Shown piece after piece: positions 38,540 through 47,265 of a stretch of 64,000 nt of DNA; position 1 is the stretch's first letter, and every line of letters starts with the position of its first letter. The notes below the pieces were generated by a model that saw only the letters and a list, made by a program, of their open reading frames with translations, ran no database searches and had not been told where the DNA came from. Location: assembly GCA_039105265.1 (NCBI GenBank), contig JAPFFF010000022.1, positions 2,170,001-2,234,000 on the forward strand, in the 5' to 3' direction. The translations under genes were made by a program, and so were the position numbers. The DNA is from Tritrichomonas musculus (lineage: Eukaryota > Parabasalia > Tritrichomonadida > Tritrichomonadidae).

Positions 38540-39454
38540 ATGAAAGGTTTCATGAAACCCACTCAGTTTAATTATAAAGAGGTTTTATTTTCTAATAGCT
38601 CTGATTATGATGATGACCAAATGAGTTTTGCATTTGAATATGAATCATTCAAGCCAACAGTTAATGAAAAGACATTTAATATTGATGATGAGATGAATAA
38701 AGCTTATCAACGCAATGAATCAAAAATAAAAAACGAATCAATCAGACCAATCGCAAACGGTATTTATTCATATTACAATTCATTGAACATACTCGTTGGT
38801 CAGCAAGGTAAAGGAAAGAGTCATATAATGCTACGAGATGTTATTCAAATGTCTCGAATGAAGAACGCTGGCTTTCATTTAATTGTTTATGTATCACGAA
38901 ACGGAACAATTAACGATGCTACATTCGAAAGCCAACGCGAATTGATACAGCTACCAATAAAAACTGTTGCTGACAGCAATGCTGAAGAATATCTTAAACA
39001 ACTTGATTTATATAAAGAATTGTATAACAAATATTCATCAACACCAAAAATAGTAATCGATGAAAAGAAGTTAAACGATATGTTTGAGTTTCTTCATATC
39101 AATAAACTAGGTCAACCAAATAAACCGCTAAATACTATCATTCTTTGTGAAGACTTCTTGAAATCGAAACTAATTAAATCATCCTATTTTATCAATACCA
39201 TCAGTCAGCTTCGACATAAGAATCTAATCATATTCGTTAACATCCAGTTCTTCAAAGCTTTAACAACAGAATGGAAAAATAATGCGACATCATTCTTCAT
39301 CTTTAGTGGTTATTCACGACAGAAACTTGGCTACATATATCAACAAGTTCCATTCCCAATAGAGTTCGAAGAGTTATGGAATCGATACAGAACAATGAAA
39401 GCACATCAATTCGTTTTAGTCAATGTTCGAACTAATAACCTTTCATTCATCTAA
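38540..39454 (+). CDS. FtsK/HerA-type packaging ATPase of P
   Basis: 304 aa. Walker A GQQGKGKS at residues 87-94, Walker B TIILCEDF near 200, and RQKLGYIYQQ near the C-terminus. Close to the R and M ATPases and without R's hairpin insert. A second ATG 12 bp downstream (MKPTQFNY) corresponds better to the starts of R and M and may be the real one. It converges with the 152-aa gene and overlaps it by 12 bp. Packages element DNA into capsids in related systems; here it lies in a scrap. Confidence 0.85.
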   Translation: MKGFMKPTQFNYKEVLFSNSSDYDDDQMSFAFEYESFKPTVNEKTFNIDDEMNKAYQRNESKIKNESIRPIANGIYSYYNSLNILVGQQGKGKSHIMLRDVIQMSRMKNAGFHLIVYVSRNGTINDATFESQRELIQLPIKTVADSNAEEYLKQLDLYKELYNKYSSTPKIVIDEKKLNDMFEFLHINKLGQPNKPLNTIILCEDFLKSKLIKSSYFINTISQLRHKNLIIFVNIQFFKALTTEWKNNATSFFIFSGYSRQKLGYIYQQVPFPIEFEELWNRYRTMKAHQFVLVNVRTNNLSFI

Positions 39455-39901
39455 TACAATTTGTTGTTGAACACCAACAAACAGTTGTGGTGTATTGATA
39501 TTATATTTTTGTCTCATCTGTTCGATGAGTTCTTTTGTTTTCTTATCATTAACTTTCCTGATACTGTAATTATAATACTTGTATTCTTTAAATGATTGCT
39601 CTTCATTTGAACCTTCAACGAAGAACTCAATAGATGTTGTTGATATTCTTCTTCTAACATTTGATGTTAATGTTATATATTCAAGACCGAGTTCAACAAT
39701 CTTATCATGATAGAATCGTTTAAATGCATTCTCTTTGTTCTTCAATGATATGTATATCACTTTAGCTTTATATGTAGCCTTTCCACTTGGTATTGGATAT
39801 CTATCACACAATATTGAGAAATCACATTGTTTAAACTTCTCTGTTTCATCCAGCATATCAATCAATGAATTGATGTAATCATAAACCTTTGGTGTTGACA
39901 T
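39443..39901 (-). CDS. 152-aa conserved Maverick protein of P
   Basis: Counterpart of 1735 (R) and 49,645 (M): QCDFSILCDRYPI near residue 28, LTSNVRRRIS near 85, YKYYNYSIRKVN near 117 and a C-terminal QQIVLDE. It keeps the place next to the ATPase and the inward direction from the element end. Role unknown. Confidence 0.75.
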   Translation of the reverse strand: MSTPKVYDYINSLIDMLDETEKFKQCDFSILCDRYPIPSGKATYKAKVIYISLKNKENAFKRFYHDKIVELGLEYITLTSNVRRRISTTSIEFFVEGSNEEQSFKEYKYYNYSIRKVNDKKTKELIEQMRQKYNINTPQLFVGVQQQIVLDE

Positions 39902-39910
39902 AACTTTATC

Positions 39911-40009
39911 ATGAAATTAAAAAATAAAAACGTCATTGAAGACATCAACAGCCTCAAAAATAAAGTGCATCAACTTGAGAATGAATTAAATGAACTGTCT
40001 AATAAATGA
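39911..40009 (+). pseudogene. Remnant of the coiled-coil gene (32 codons)
   Basis: Encodes a tail VIEDINSLKNKVHQLENELN then ELSNK, matching the C-terminus of the 76-aa coiled-coil proteins of R and M. Only the end of the gene is present, and it lies on the far side of the 152-aa gene, unlike in R and M, so this end of P has been rearranged. Confidence 0.6.
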
Positions 40010-40114
40010 AACATCAATTGATGGTAATCATTAAATGAGTTCATATTATTTTTGTTCATTAGTCGTGTTGACGGTGGGCTTTAGCCTGACGGAAACCGAC
40101 TGATATATACTACT
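40010..40114 (-). repeat. Terminal sequence of the main part of P
   Basis: Read on the minus strand it starts AGTAGTATATATCAGTCGG and contains a small stem, GGC-TAAA-GCC. It is probably a TIR, judged by the AG start and by its place outside the 152-aa gene. No partner is found at the left edge of P. Confidence 0.6.
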
Positions 40115-40303
40115 AAACAAGTTCAAAGATGTAAATTCAAAGATGAAGATTCAAAGTGTCTACCCGGTTTTTGAATGAAATGAGAGGCTAATTTTGAAAA
40201 AGTGGCGATTTTTTGAGTCATGGCGCCGATGTTTGGGGTCTGTAAACCCTATGACAAGGGGGTCATTTTTTATCCCCTGCCCAGACGGTCCACTATCACT
40301 ACT
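40115..40303 (-). repeat. Terminal piece of a further Maverick, 189 bp
   Basis: Read on the minus strand it starts AGTAGTGATAGTGGACC, with GGGGATAAAAAATGACCCCC shortly after. It contains no gene. It has a different TIR from types 1, 2 and that of N. P joins its inner edge, so P inserted into, or recombined with, this element. Confidence 0.6.
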
Positions 40304-40416
40304 GACGAGAATGGATATTCAGGAGCGAGTGGTTTAATCAACGCCATTTCGATATCTCGTTGATTCTTACGTAATGTGTCTTCGATTAGATCTTCAACTT
40401 TCTTGATTTGAGTCAT
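40304..40416 (-). pseudogene. 5' piece of the second capsid-like gene of N
   Basis: An open frame from an ATG at 40,416 (MTQIKKVEDLIEDTLRKNQR...) runs into the Maverick terminus at 40,303. It lies on the same strand and in the right order to be the start of the capsid-like gene whose main part is at 34,612-36,146, with scrap P between. LIEDTLRKN recalls FFNDTLRNLV near the start of the N capsid. Confidence 0.6.
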
Positions 40417-40426
40417 TTATAGTAAG

Positions 40427-41500
40427 TTAAATGAACTTTCTTATTTGGTCGGGGATGGTATTTTGATTCAACCAGTATTGACGTTCCATTGTCGATAATT
40501 TAGTTGGATGACCTTCACGTAGATATTTCGATTTGATAGTATCTTTAACGGTTGAATCTTCATATGTTATCGTATATGTATCTCTCTTCTTGTTATAAGA
40601 TCGAATCTCTTTAACGATACCGCGTTTACCATCTTTGATTGATGTCGCTAGTGGAACGTTATTGGATGACTTCACGAGTTTATATCCCGGTACAGTATCT
40701 ACAGATCCATCGATAGATCGGATTAGAAACTGATTACCATCTTTGGAATCAACCACGTAAGACTCTTTAGATAGATTCGAACGACGTTTCGTTAATGGAC
40801 TCTTATCGAGAACTACTCTAACTAGATCACCAGGTTTGAAATGATATGGATTAACTTGACGTTCCATCTTATCGATATACTCTAACTCATCTTCATCTGT
40901 TATCTCATTCGGAGACTTATAATTAAGAGATCGATGTGGCATATCGTTATAGGATTCTACTAATGATAGTATATCAGTGTTTGGTTCATTAGCTTTCATA
41001 TCACGAATGGTTCTCATGAATCTATTAATGATACCGAGTTTGTTATGATCGTTATCGGTCGTTGTTGTATATACAATATCATGTTCTCTCATGAAATCGA
41101 GTACGGATTTCGATAAGTATGATGCATCTTCATCTGATATGATAGACTTACACTCAGGTTCTGATTTGATGAACTCGGTTAGTGATTTCAACACTTGTTT
41201 AGCACCTTTATTGATCATCTCATACGCATATGCTTTACGTGTGTTAACGTTAATGAACATCAAATAGTCTGGATCTCCAATGAACGTATCCATTTGAAAC
41301 GCATGTTGAATCTTCGAATAGATATGCATGAACTTTGGTGGCGGAATATGTTGATCGTGAACGACTTTGTTTTGAAGATAGTCTTTAGCTTCATCATCCG
41401 TGAAACCATATCTATTAGCGATTCTCTTGAATTTCGATAACGTATTGGTCGGATACTTAGAATAAACTTCATCAATGGTCTTGAACTTGATTCGACTCAT
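40427..41500 (-). CDS. Retroviral-type (rve) integrase of N
   Basis: A 357-aa protein. The N-terminal helical domain (residues about 1-60) is followed by the core: FQMDTFIGDPDYLMFINVNT (about 91), SIISDEDASYLS (about 138) and a helix with GIINRFMRTIRDMKAN (about 177), then YNDMPHRSLNYKSPNEIT (about 207), the usual tail of the rve core. A C-terminal SH3-like part is PYHFKPGDLVRVVLDKS, followed by a second small basic beta region. It probably made the AGATG duplication around N. Smaller than and distant from the R/M integrases. It lies 10 bp from the next gene on the same strand. Confidence 0.85.
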   Translation of the reverse strand: MSRIKFKTIDEVYSKYPTNTLSKFKRIANRYGFTDDEAKDYLQNKVVHDQHIPPPKFMHIYSKIQHAFQMDTFIGDPDYLMFINVNTRKAYAYEMINKGAKQVLKSLTEFIKSEPECKSIISDEDASYLSKSVLDFMREHDIVYTTTTDNDHNKLGIINRFMRTIRDMKANEPNTDILSLVESYNDMPHRSLNYKSPNEITDEDELEYIDKMERQVNPYHFKPGDLVRVVLDKSPLTKRRSNLSKESYVVDSKDGNQFLIRSIDGSVDTVPGYKLVKSSNNVPLATSIKDGKRGIVKEIRSYNKKRDTYTITYEDSTVKDTIKSKYLREGHPTKLSTMERQYWLNQNTIPDQIRKFI

Positions 41501-41510
41501 TTATAGTGGA

Positions 41511-42812
41511 TTAAGAGTATAACAGTTTACGGTTTTGTAAGAACACCATGTCCATTGTGAACACAACATTATCATTGATCGGTAATGGAATCTTAATCTC
41601 GTTTTTATCGTAGAATTCAATCCAAAATGTTTCATCGCTATGGTTCAACTTATAATATTTGATCGGACAGAATGGTTCGTTAGTTCGACCAACAAGATAA
41701 TGATTCGATTGAGTTGCAAATGAAGCTACAACTTCACACTCCAAATCAGTTAATATGTTCTTCAATATCAGTTCTTGATGATAAACACATAGATCAAGTA
41801 TAGTGTTTTTGTATGGATTACTAAATCCCATATTGAAGAAGCTAGCTGTATATGGATCGAATTTAACAATATCATATATTTCTGCATTAGACATATCAAA
41901 TATATTAGGTTCATTCGGTTCTTTATCATTAGGTTCTACCGGAATAATATGTCCATTTTCATCCAACTGATGTTCTAATCGGTTGGGATTATACGGTCCA
42001 TGATAAAACAAAGAATATGCATGATTTATACCTGATTCATAAGACTTCGTAATCAATATATCAACCGATCTAAATAGACCATAATAATCAACATCTTTAG
42101 ATCGTAATTTCAATATATGTTGATTATTTTCAAACACATCTTCAACTATAATATCTTCGCTTTGTAAATAGAATGGTAGATATTCATCAATCCATTCAAA
42201 ACTTCTTTGTAACATCGCATCATAATCATCTTTGATCTCTTCTAATTCATCGAGTATATCATTTCGTTCATCTGAAGTTATCTTTCTACTCTTAATCTGT
42301 TTCTTTAGATAATTATATAGATTATGATCATCAATAGCTTTTCGTATATGATTACTAATATCAATCCAATTATCATTAGATGTTACTCTTATACATACTG
42401 GAATTTCATATACTCTTATACTATCTTCTGATATATTATCTATAACTAGTTCATGTATTTTCTCTTGTGAAAGTTGTTTACATAATTCTTCATTAGCTTG
42501 AGTGAAAAGCGTTTTTATATCATCATACACATCAGAATCATATTTTCGAACATAAATGTTAAACTTAATCCAACCAGTTCTCCATTTAACAGACATATGA
42601 CGAACACCAATTATTTTTTCACCGAGATTGGATGTTCTCCATTCAGATGGATATTTAAAGCAAATTCTGTTGAAGTGTTCATCGTTATCGGTATAATATT
42701 TAGTGGTTCCATAAGCAGTTTCAACTCTTAACGAATCAACTACAGAGTTATAAACCGTTTCGATTGGTAACGGAATGTGTTCATCTTCTGTGTTATCTCT
42801 TCTATAACTCAT
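41511..42812 (-). CDS. 433-aa protein of N, unknown
   Basis: Mixed beta and helix: HMSVKWRTGWIKFNIYVRKY near residue 75, a helical charged middle (ERNDILDELEEIKDDYDAML), an acidic Pro/Asn linker around 300, and a C-terminal beta block with NHYLVGRTNEPFCPIKYYKL. By position between the EF-hand-like gene and integrase it may correspond to the 320/391-aa genes of R and M, but sequence similarity is weak. Preceded by the leader within the 158-bp duplication (TTATTTTTGGTTTCACTTAA). Confidence 0.55.
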   Translation of the reverse strand: MSYRRDNTEDEHIPLPIETVYNSVVDSLRVETAYGTTKYYTDNDEHFNRICFKYPSEWRTSNLGEKIIGVRHMSVKWRTGWIKFNIYVRKYDSDVYDDIKTLFTQANEELCKQLSQEKIHELVIDNISEDSIRVYEIPVCIRVTSNDNWIDISNHIRKAIDDHNLYNYLKKQIKSRKITSDERNDILDELEEIKDDYDAMLQRSFEWIDEYLPFYLQSEDIIVEDVFENNQHILKLRSKDVDYYGLFRSVDILITKSYESGINHAYSLFYHGPYNPNRLEHQLDENGHIIPVEPNDKEPNEPNIFDMSNAEIYDIVKFDPYTASFFNMGFSNPYKNTILDLCVYHQELILKNILTDLECEVVASFATQSNHYLVGRTNEPFCPIKYYKLNHSDETFWIEFYDKNEIKIPLPINDNVVFTMDMVFLQNRKLLYS

Positions 42813-42964
42813 TTAAGTGAAACCAAAAATAAACATCACTTACTCTTCATCAGTTCGATCTTGGTCATATTCGATGTACGATCTATCAATCGATCATTAA
42901 CACATAAAGAGTATCGTTTGTTCATATCATCTACTAAACAATACACATGTGAATTCCATCTAAC
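42807..42964 (-). repeat. 158-bp exact inverted duplication, right copy
   Basis: Partner of 19,201-19,358. It spans the shared 42-codon tail of the 96-aa gene, the gap and the start of the 433-aa gene, so two genes here share one promoter-bearing block with two genes at the left end of N. Confidence 0.92.
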
Positions 42965-43126
42965 ACTAGCTCCATCGAAGTTCTCAAAACGAGTGGGTCC
43001 ATCGAAAGTTGCATCGTGATACACATGTAATGTATTCAGTAATCCATTGCTATCGCCGGTACCTCCACCACCTCCACCTACAAGAGCTTTATCTATAACA
43101 TTCTGTTTCGTTAATATTCCAGTCAT
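42836..43126 (-). CDS. 96-aa protein of N with Gly run and shared tail
   Basis: N-terminal part MTGILTKQNVIDKALV, a run of six Gly, then LLNTLHVYHDATFDGPTRF, which resembles the trimerising or shaft parts of fibre-like proteins. The C-terminal 42 residues are identical to those of the 110-aa gene at 18,997. Possibly a small spike or appendage; this is inference. Confidence 0.6.
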   Translation of the reverse strand: MTGILTKQNVIDKALVGGGGGGTGDSNGLLNTLHVYHDATFDGPTRFENFDGASVRWNSHVYCLVDDMNKRYSLCVNDRLIDRTSNMTKIELMKSK

Positions 43127-43187
43127 GTATGTTTCATCGATGTTAAAAATAGTAGATATGCATTCATGCTAGTGTAGTTCGCTTCAT

Positions 43188-43213
43188 CCACGTAGTGGAC
43201 TTTGCTTCGCAAA
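43188..43213. repeat. Double hairpin in a gap of N
   Basis: Stems CCAC-GTA-GTGG and TTTGC-TTC-GCAAA, two bases apart, in the 105-bp gap between the 96-aa and 171-aa genes. The layout is the same as the inserts in R and M, with different sequence. Confidence 0.6.
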
Positions 43214-43231
43214 TGAATCACTGATGAAAAT

Positions 43232-43747
43232 TCAATATTCAAGTTTCAGAAACAATGTGAAATTATCTGGTTTGATTTCATGACCCTCCGCATCAGTGAA
43301 CCACACTTTAAATGAGTTCTTTCGTGATATGATCTCATACTTTCTGTTATCATCAGGTGGAACCAGATTAGCATACCATACAAGCGAATCACAATATTCA
43401 TCACGTGGAACGAACGAACAGTGGACTTCAGTTTCACCATCGAGATAGTGTTTACAAGTCGCTCTGCAGTACTGGAATGATATGTAGCGATCATTTGATG
43501 AGTTAACAAACTCCGGTGGTAATACGTTATCATAATCGCGAGTGATGAAGTACGTTTTGGTTGTTGGTTCAGTTGATTGGTTATAGTATACTTGACGTTC
43601 ATAGTCATCGATGACACCATCACCATTGATATCCATTGCTTCATCGAATGTGTCACCACGATATGGGTTGATGTTGTAACCGGTTATTCGTTTGAGAGGT
43701 AAGTTATGAAATTCACGTTGAGAGTATGTCGACATGGTTTGATTCAC
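43232..43747 (-). CDS. 171-aa protein with EF-hand-like loop, capsid-associated candidate
   Basis: Homologue of the 130-aa (R) and 125-aa (M) genes. It shares YFITRDYDNVLPPEFVNSSN, CDSLVWYANL, RKYEI and FKVWFTDAEG. The N-terminus is longer and holds DINGDGVIDDYE, a good EF-hand calcium loop, absent from the R and M proteins. The beta-rich domain could be a single jelly roll, as in penton-type proteins. It is adjacent to the capsid gene, same strand, 43 bp apart. Confidence 0.65.
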   Translation of the reverse strand: MNQTMSTYSQREFHNLPLKRITGYNINPYRGDTFDEAMDINGDGVIDDYERQVYYNQSTEPTTKTYFITRDYDNVLPPEFVNSSNDRYISFQYCRATCKHYLDGETEVHCSFVPRDEYCDSLVWYANLVPPDDNRKYEIISRKNSFKVWFTDAEGHEIKPDNFTLFLKLEY

Positions 43748-43790
43748 GTAAAAATAGTCAACAACAGCAAACCATTAACGATTGATCACT

Positions 43791-45518
43791 TTACTCGTAA
43801 CCTTTTGGTATACCACGTGGATGATACTTAACACCACCATCGATAGACCATGTCCAAAATGTATCACTACAGATCCACATCTCAGGTGCGGGTGGATGAA
43901 CATCTTTAACGACAGTTCCATCATCGAGAGTATCTGGATAGTAATATGTATCGTTTTCACCTCCATGAATAGGTAATCCCTTGAATGTAACGGTGACTGA
44001 GTGACATCCAGTATCGATACCATCGAAAACATATCCACTATTTCCACGTTCGAGTTGGAAGTTGATTCCGAATGATGTGTTATCAGCAGCTGATGATGAT
44101 TTGTATCTCTTACCGGTTGATTCATCGTTGAGTGCTAATGAAAATGATCTAACGAGTTCATCAGTAGCTTCAATACATCCATCGAGTTCGTTAGCGATGA
44201 GTTGATGTTGAACGAATCTGCCATCATATGTTGTTTCAAATTCAGTGTCTGGATACTGTTTCTTGTTGACAGTGAGTTGACAGTTGCGATACATAATGTT
44301 TTGGAAACATGTGATATCACCTGGATGACGAGGGAACATGAGAGTGATATTAGTTGCGTTTCGAAGTGGTATTGATTTAGATACATCGAGTCCGCTGTTA
44401 CCCTTCGCGGAACCTTCAAAGATTTCACGAGTGAGTTCTTGTGATGGGATGATGATTGGTGATTTCAATACTTCGTATAATCCACTCATAACATCTGGTT
44501 TAACTCCGAATCCAGCACAGTTAGTTCTAGCGACAGTGATAGTACCAGTATTAGCTAACTGAAGTGTGTTGTATTTAACTGTCCAGACGTTACCGGCTGT
44601 ATCACTTGACAATGATTTGAATTGAGTGTTCGTATCTAATTGTTCATCTTGACCAATACTAGCTGATGAAACGACACTGTGAACGATCTTAGCTGGCATG
44701 TCAATCTGTGTGAAGTGAGCTGTGATTGGAAGATACCATGGAGTGTTGTATTCACCTTGTGGATCGAAATCCATAAACTTGAGTACATCAGCGACTGCTG
44801 TTGGATTGACTTGACACCAAACAAGTGCTTCTAACGATGTTCTGATCTCTTCTTCAAACTCACCGAGTATACGATTTGGATATAGACGCCAAGCTTGTAA
44901 TGCGAGTTGATCCGTGAATGGAATGATGAGATCAAGTTTAACATCAACCAATTTACCACCTTCGAATTTCGATATTGGAATGTAAACACCGCACTTGCAT
45001 GGCATGTAGTTCATGACGTTCTCCCATATAGAGTGTGCGTGTGGATTAGCAGCTTTCGCATCTCTAGCTTTGATTGAATTGTAAGCGAATGATTCACGAA
45101 TGAGTTCATCTTGACGATATGTGTCAATGAGTTTACCGTTAACCCAGAATCGACAATCTTCGATGAATTCGACAGCATCTTTGAAACCAATGAATATACG
45201 ATTCAAACCTTCAGTATCACGTAATGAGATGTCACCTTCATTGATATCGTTTTGAAGTTTAACTTTGAATTCAACTGTTGCATTGATGAAACCTTTTTCG
45301 ATTTGGCTGATTGTGTGTCCAGAATGAGTTAACTTTAAACGTGTTTTGGTACCGACTGGCATGGGAACATCTTTGTTTTGAAACTCTTCAGTAACGAATG
45401 AGAATGTGTTGTCACCACCGTTTTTCTGTACTAGATTTCGAAGTGTATCGTTGAAGAACTCCAAGATATCACCTTCATCGTTTCCACTATTCTTGAACTG
45501 CGCGTTCTGATATGTCAT
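43791..45518 (-). CDS. Major capsid protein of N (double jelly-roll type)
   Basis: 575 aa. First roll: NTFSFVTEEFQNKDVPMPVG, LKLTHSGHTISQIEKGFINA, NRIFIGFKDAVEFIEDC. Later come SIWENVMNYMPCKCGVYIPI (R/M: SLWENVSNYSQTVAGAYVNL) and IPFTDQLALQAWRLYPNRIL (R/M: VPFDDLLALQAFDLFPNGII). Second roll: NITLMFPRHPGDITCFQN and NSGYVFDGIDTGCHSVTV. It lacks the Pro-rich linker and added domain of R/M. Expected to form the icosahedral shell. The C-terminal DDGTVVKDVHPPAPEMWICS is shared in form with R/M (EEGTVHPPPTQLWLT). Confidence 0.88.
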   Translation of the reverse strand: MTYQNAQFKNSGNDEGDILEFFNDTLRNLVQKNGGDNTFSFVTEEFQNKDVPMPVGTKTRLKLTHSGHTISQIEKGFINATVEFKVKLQNDINEGDISLRDTEGLNRIFIGFKDAVEFIEDCRFWVNGKLIDTYRQDELIRESFAYNSIKARDAKAANPHAHSIWENVMNYMPCKCGVYIPISKFEGGKLVDVKLDLIIPFTDQLALQAWRLYPNRILGEFEEEIRTSLEALVWCQVNPTAVADVLKFMDFDPQGEYNTPWYLPITAHFTQIDMPAKIVHSVVSSASIGQDEQLDTNTQFKSLSSDTAGNVWTVKYNTLQLANTGTITVARTNCAGFGVKPDVMSGLYEVLKSPIIIPSQELTREIFEGSAKGNSGLDVSKSIPLRNATNITLMFPRHPGDITCFQNIMYRNCQLTVNKKQYPDTEFETTYDGRFVQHQLIANELDGCIEATDELVRSFSLALNDESTGKRYKSSSAADNTSFGINFQLERGNSGYVFDGIDTGCHSVTVTFKGLPIHGGENDTYYYPDTLDDGTVVKDVHPPAPEMWICSDTFWTWSIDGGVKYHPRGIPKGYE

Positions 45519-45597
45519 TTGGTTTCATATAAAAAAAGTGGAACCACTAGTGATGAACTAGCCACAGATGTACTCAATTTTTAACACGAACACAAAC

Positions 45598-45918
45598 ATG
45601 GCATTCGGTAGTTGGTTGAAGAACCTCGGTAAGAAGATCGTGAATGGATTCAAAAAAGTGATTCCAATCGCGAAAAAAGTCGGAAAAGTCGTTAAAAACA
45701 CAGTAGCACCCATACTTGGCACCATCGGTAATGCTATCGGTGGCAAAGCTGGTAAAGCGATTGGTGTCGCAAGTGACATAGCTGGTAAAGCTGCTGATAA
45801 AACAATCACGATAACAGATAAAGTCGATAACTATATCAAAACAAACGGTAGATCCATGATGGATGATTGGATTGCGCATGAACGAAACCTATCAAAACAT
45901 CTAGTCATTCCAAAATAA
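45598..45918 (+). CDS. Small basic amphipathic protein of N
   Basis: 106 aa from the ATG at 45,598: MAFGSWLKNLGKKIVNGFKK then VIPIAKKVGKVVKNTVAPIL, then Gly/Ala-rich GNAIGGKAGKAIGVASDIAG. It corresponds in position and character to the 84/87-aa proteins of R and M beside the capsid gene. The amphipathic start suggests membrane activity during entry, by analogy with adenoviral protein VI; not proven. A longer start 30 bp upstream is possible but less likely. Confidence 0.6.
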   Translation: MAFGSWLKNLGKKIVNGFKKVIPIAKKVGKVVKNTVAPILGTIGNAIGGKAGKAIGVASDIAGKAADKTITITDKVDNYIKTNGRSMMDDWIAHERNLSKHLVIPK

Positions 45919-46030
45919 ACACGTTTTAGTGAGTTCGTTAATGATTGATCGTTATTGAAATTGATCGTTAATGGTTGATCGTTTTTGTAATTGATCGATA
46001 ATGTTTAACTATTTTTGTTGTATCACAAAC

Positions 46031-46387
46031 ATGGAAGTCAATGTCATCGAACCAATCACACACTACGTTAAAGAGTTTGATACACCAAACGATTTCGATT
46101 CATGGTACAAGTCACATCAAGAAGAGATGGATAAGCTAACCACACACAAACTCAACAAGATGTATCACATCAACGGATATCGCGTAACGAGAATCAAAGG
46201 TGTATTATCACTCAAAAAAGCGCCATCGAAACCATCCAAACCATCGAAACCAGATGATTCATCAGAAACAGAACAACGATTCATCGCAATCGAAAACGAA
46301 ATATCAGACATGACTGATGACATTAAAAACATCAAATTAGCGTTACAAACCATACAAGATTACTTCAAACAACTCATACCTGAATAA
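46031..46387 (+). CDS. 118-aa protein of N, counterpart of the 148/152-aa genes
   Basis: MEVNVIEPITHYVKEFDTPN then FDSWYKSHQEEMDKLTTHKL, a KPSKPSKPD linker, and a C-terminal coil (EQRFIAIENEISDMTDDIKN). R and M proteins share the EFN.YYQKHKDEMN pattern and the C-terminal coil. Its 3' end overlaps the ATPase gene by 14 bp, tail to tail. Probably an assembly partner. I choose the ATG at 46,031 by homology with the MELEVINEIT start of R. Confidence 0.65.
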   Translation: MEVNVIEPITHYVKEFDTPNDFDSWYKSHQEEMDKLTTHKLNKMYHINGYRVTRIKGVLSLKKAPSKPSKPSKPDDSSETEQRFIAIENEISDMTDDIKNIKLALQTIQDYFKQLIPE

Positions 46388-47222
46388 ACGTTTCACCACC
46401 GTCAACAACTTGAATCACCATATATGGATGTGAATCTGGATATTCAGTCTTCAACGACATGATCTGTTCATATTTTTCATAGAAATCATCGAAACATAGA
46501 TTCGACGCTGATTGACTGTAAATGTATCTCAATTGTTGTTTGTTGAAACACGGAAATATCATTAACGTTGTTATCTCATTCTTGATATGCGGTTTCAGAC
46601 CTTTCCATCCCTGAATTAATAGAAAGAATGTCATGTTCGTATGTCGACAACGACGTAATAGTTGTGAAAAGTATGACGTTTCATTCGAAAACAGTTTACT
46701 GTTACTGATATCATCGAACAGAACCAACGTATGCAAATACTGGTGATGGAAATCGTTAATGTGTAACGTATCGAATAGTTTATTGATATCACTCTGTGTG
46801 ATGTTCAACTGTGGATCATCTAGTTTATCTTCGAGATGGTTATTTTTGATCGAATAGTACTCGTTTTTAGCTTTAATGATCTTATCGATAGCGTTTTCCG
46901 CAGCTGATTCACTGATAGTGATGATTGGTAAACGTGGTTCTATTAATGACTTCAACGCGATGAACGATCGATCACTTTCATTACCATCTTTGGTTACATA
47001 GACGAGTAGATGATGTGTATTCATCAATGATATTTTAATCACCTCTTCCAATGCGATAACGGTCTTACCTTGACCTTGTTTACCAACAATCACGTTAACG
47101 GAATTATATCGAACGTTGATCTCTGGATGAATCTTATCTATGAATGCACCACTCATGACACTCTTTTTACTAGTCAATACTTCATATACTTTATCTTTGA
47201 CAATGTCGTTCAATGAACTCAT
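46374..47222 (-). CDS. FtsK/HerA-type packaging ATPase of N
   Basis: 282 aa. Walker A GKQGQGKT at residues 47-54, Walker B LHTLVLFDDIS near 165, and a sensor-like FFLLIQGWKGLKPHIKN region where R/M have YVNVQFFKAIPTDYKNN. NKQQLRYIYSQSASN matches R's RQKMGYIYQQ. The same family as in R, M and P but clearly diverged. Motor for packaging element DNA. Confidence 0.87.
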   Translation of the reverse strand: MSSLNDIVKDKVYEVLTSKKSVMSGAFIDKIHPEINVRYNSVNVIVGKQGQGKTVIALEEVIKISLMNTHHLLVYVTKDGNESDRSFIALKSLIEPRLPIITISESAAENAIDKIIKAKNEYYSIKNNHLEDKLDDPQLNITQSDINKLFDTLHINDFHHQYLHTLVLFDDISNSKLFSNETSYFSQLLRRCRHTNMTFFLLIQGWKGLKPHIKNEITTLMIFPCFNKQQLRYIYSQSASNLCFDDFYEKYEQIMSLKTEYPDSHPYMVIQVVDGGETFIQV

Positions 47223-47265
47223 TATGTTTCGATCTCATAAAAATAACTCATGAATAGACCTTCAT

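Larger units (their letters stand above)
36151..40303. mobile_element. Composite Maverick scrap P inside element N
   Basis: A piece of an R/M-type element carrying, from the left, 168-aa, 81-aa, HNH, 191-aa, 43-aa membrane and ATPase genes (+), a 152-aa gene (-) and the tail of a coiled-coil gene. It ends at 40,114 with a terminal sequence (AGTAGTATATATCAG read inward). A further 189 bp (40,115-40,303) is the end of yet another element (AGTAGTGATAGTGGACC read inward). The left edge starts AGTATAGTATCATC and matches neither. No matching target duplication was found, so at least one end has been lost. Several events are needed to make it. Confidence 0.7.

Noticed and set aside
36145-40309. Target-site duplication around P
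   Set aside because: The bases at the two edges (TTGTCA on the left, GACGAG on the right) do not match, so a simple insertion is not supported.
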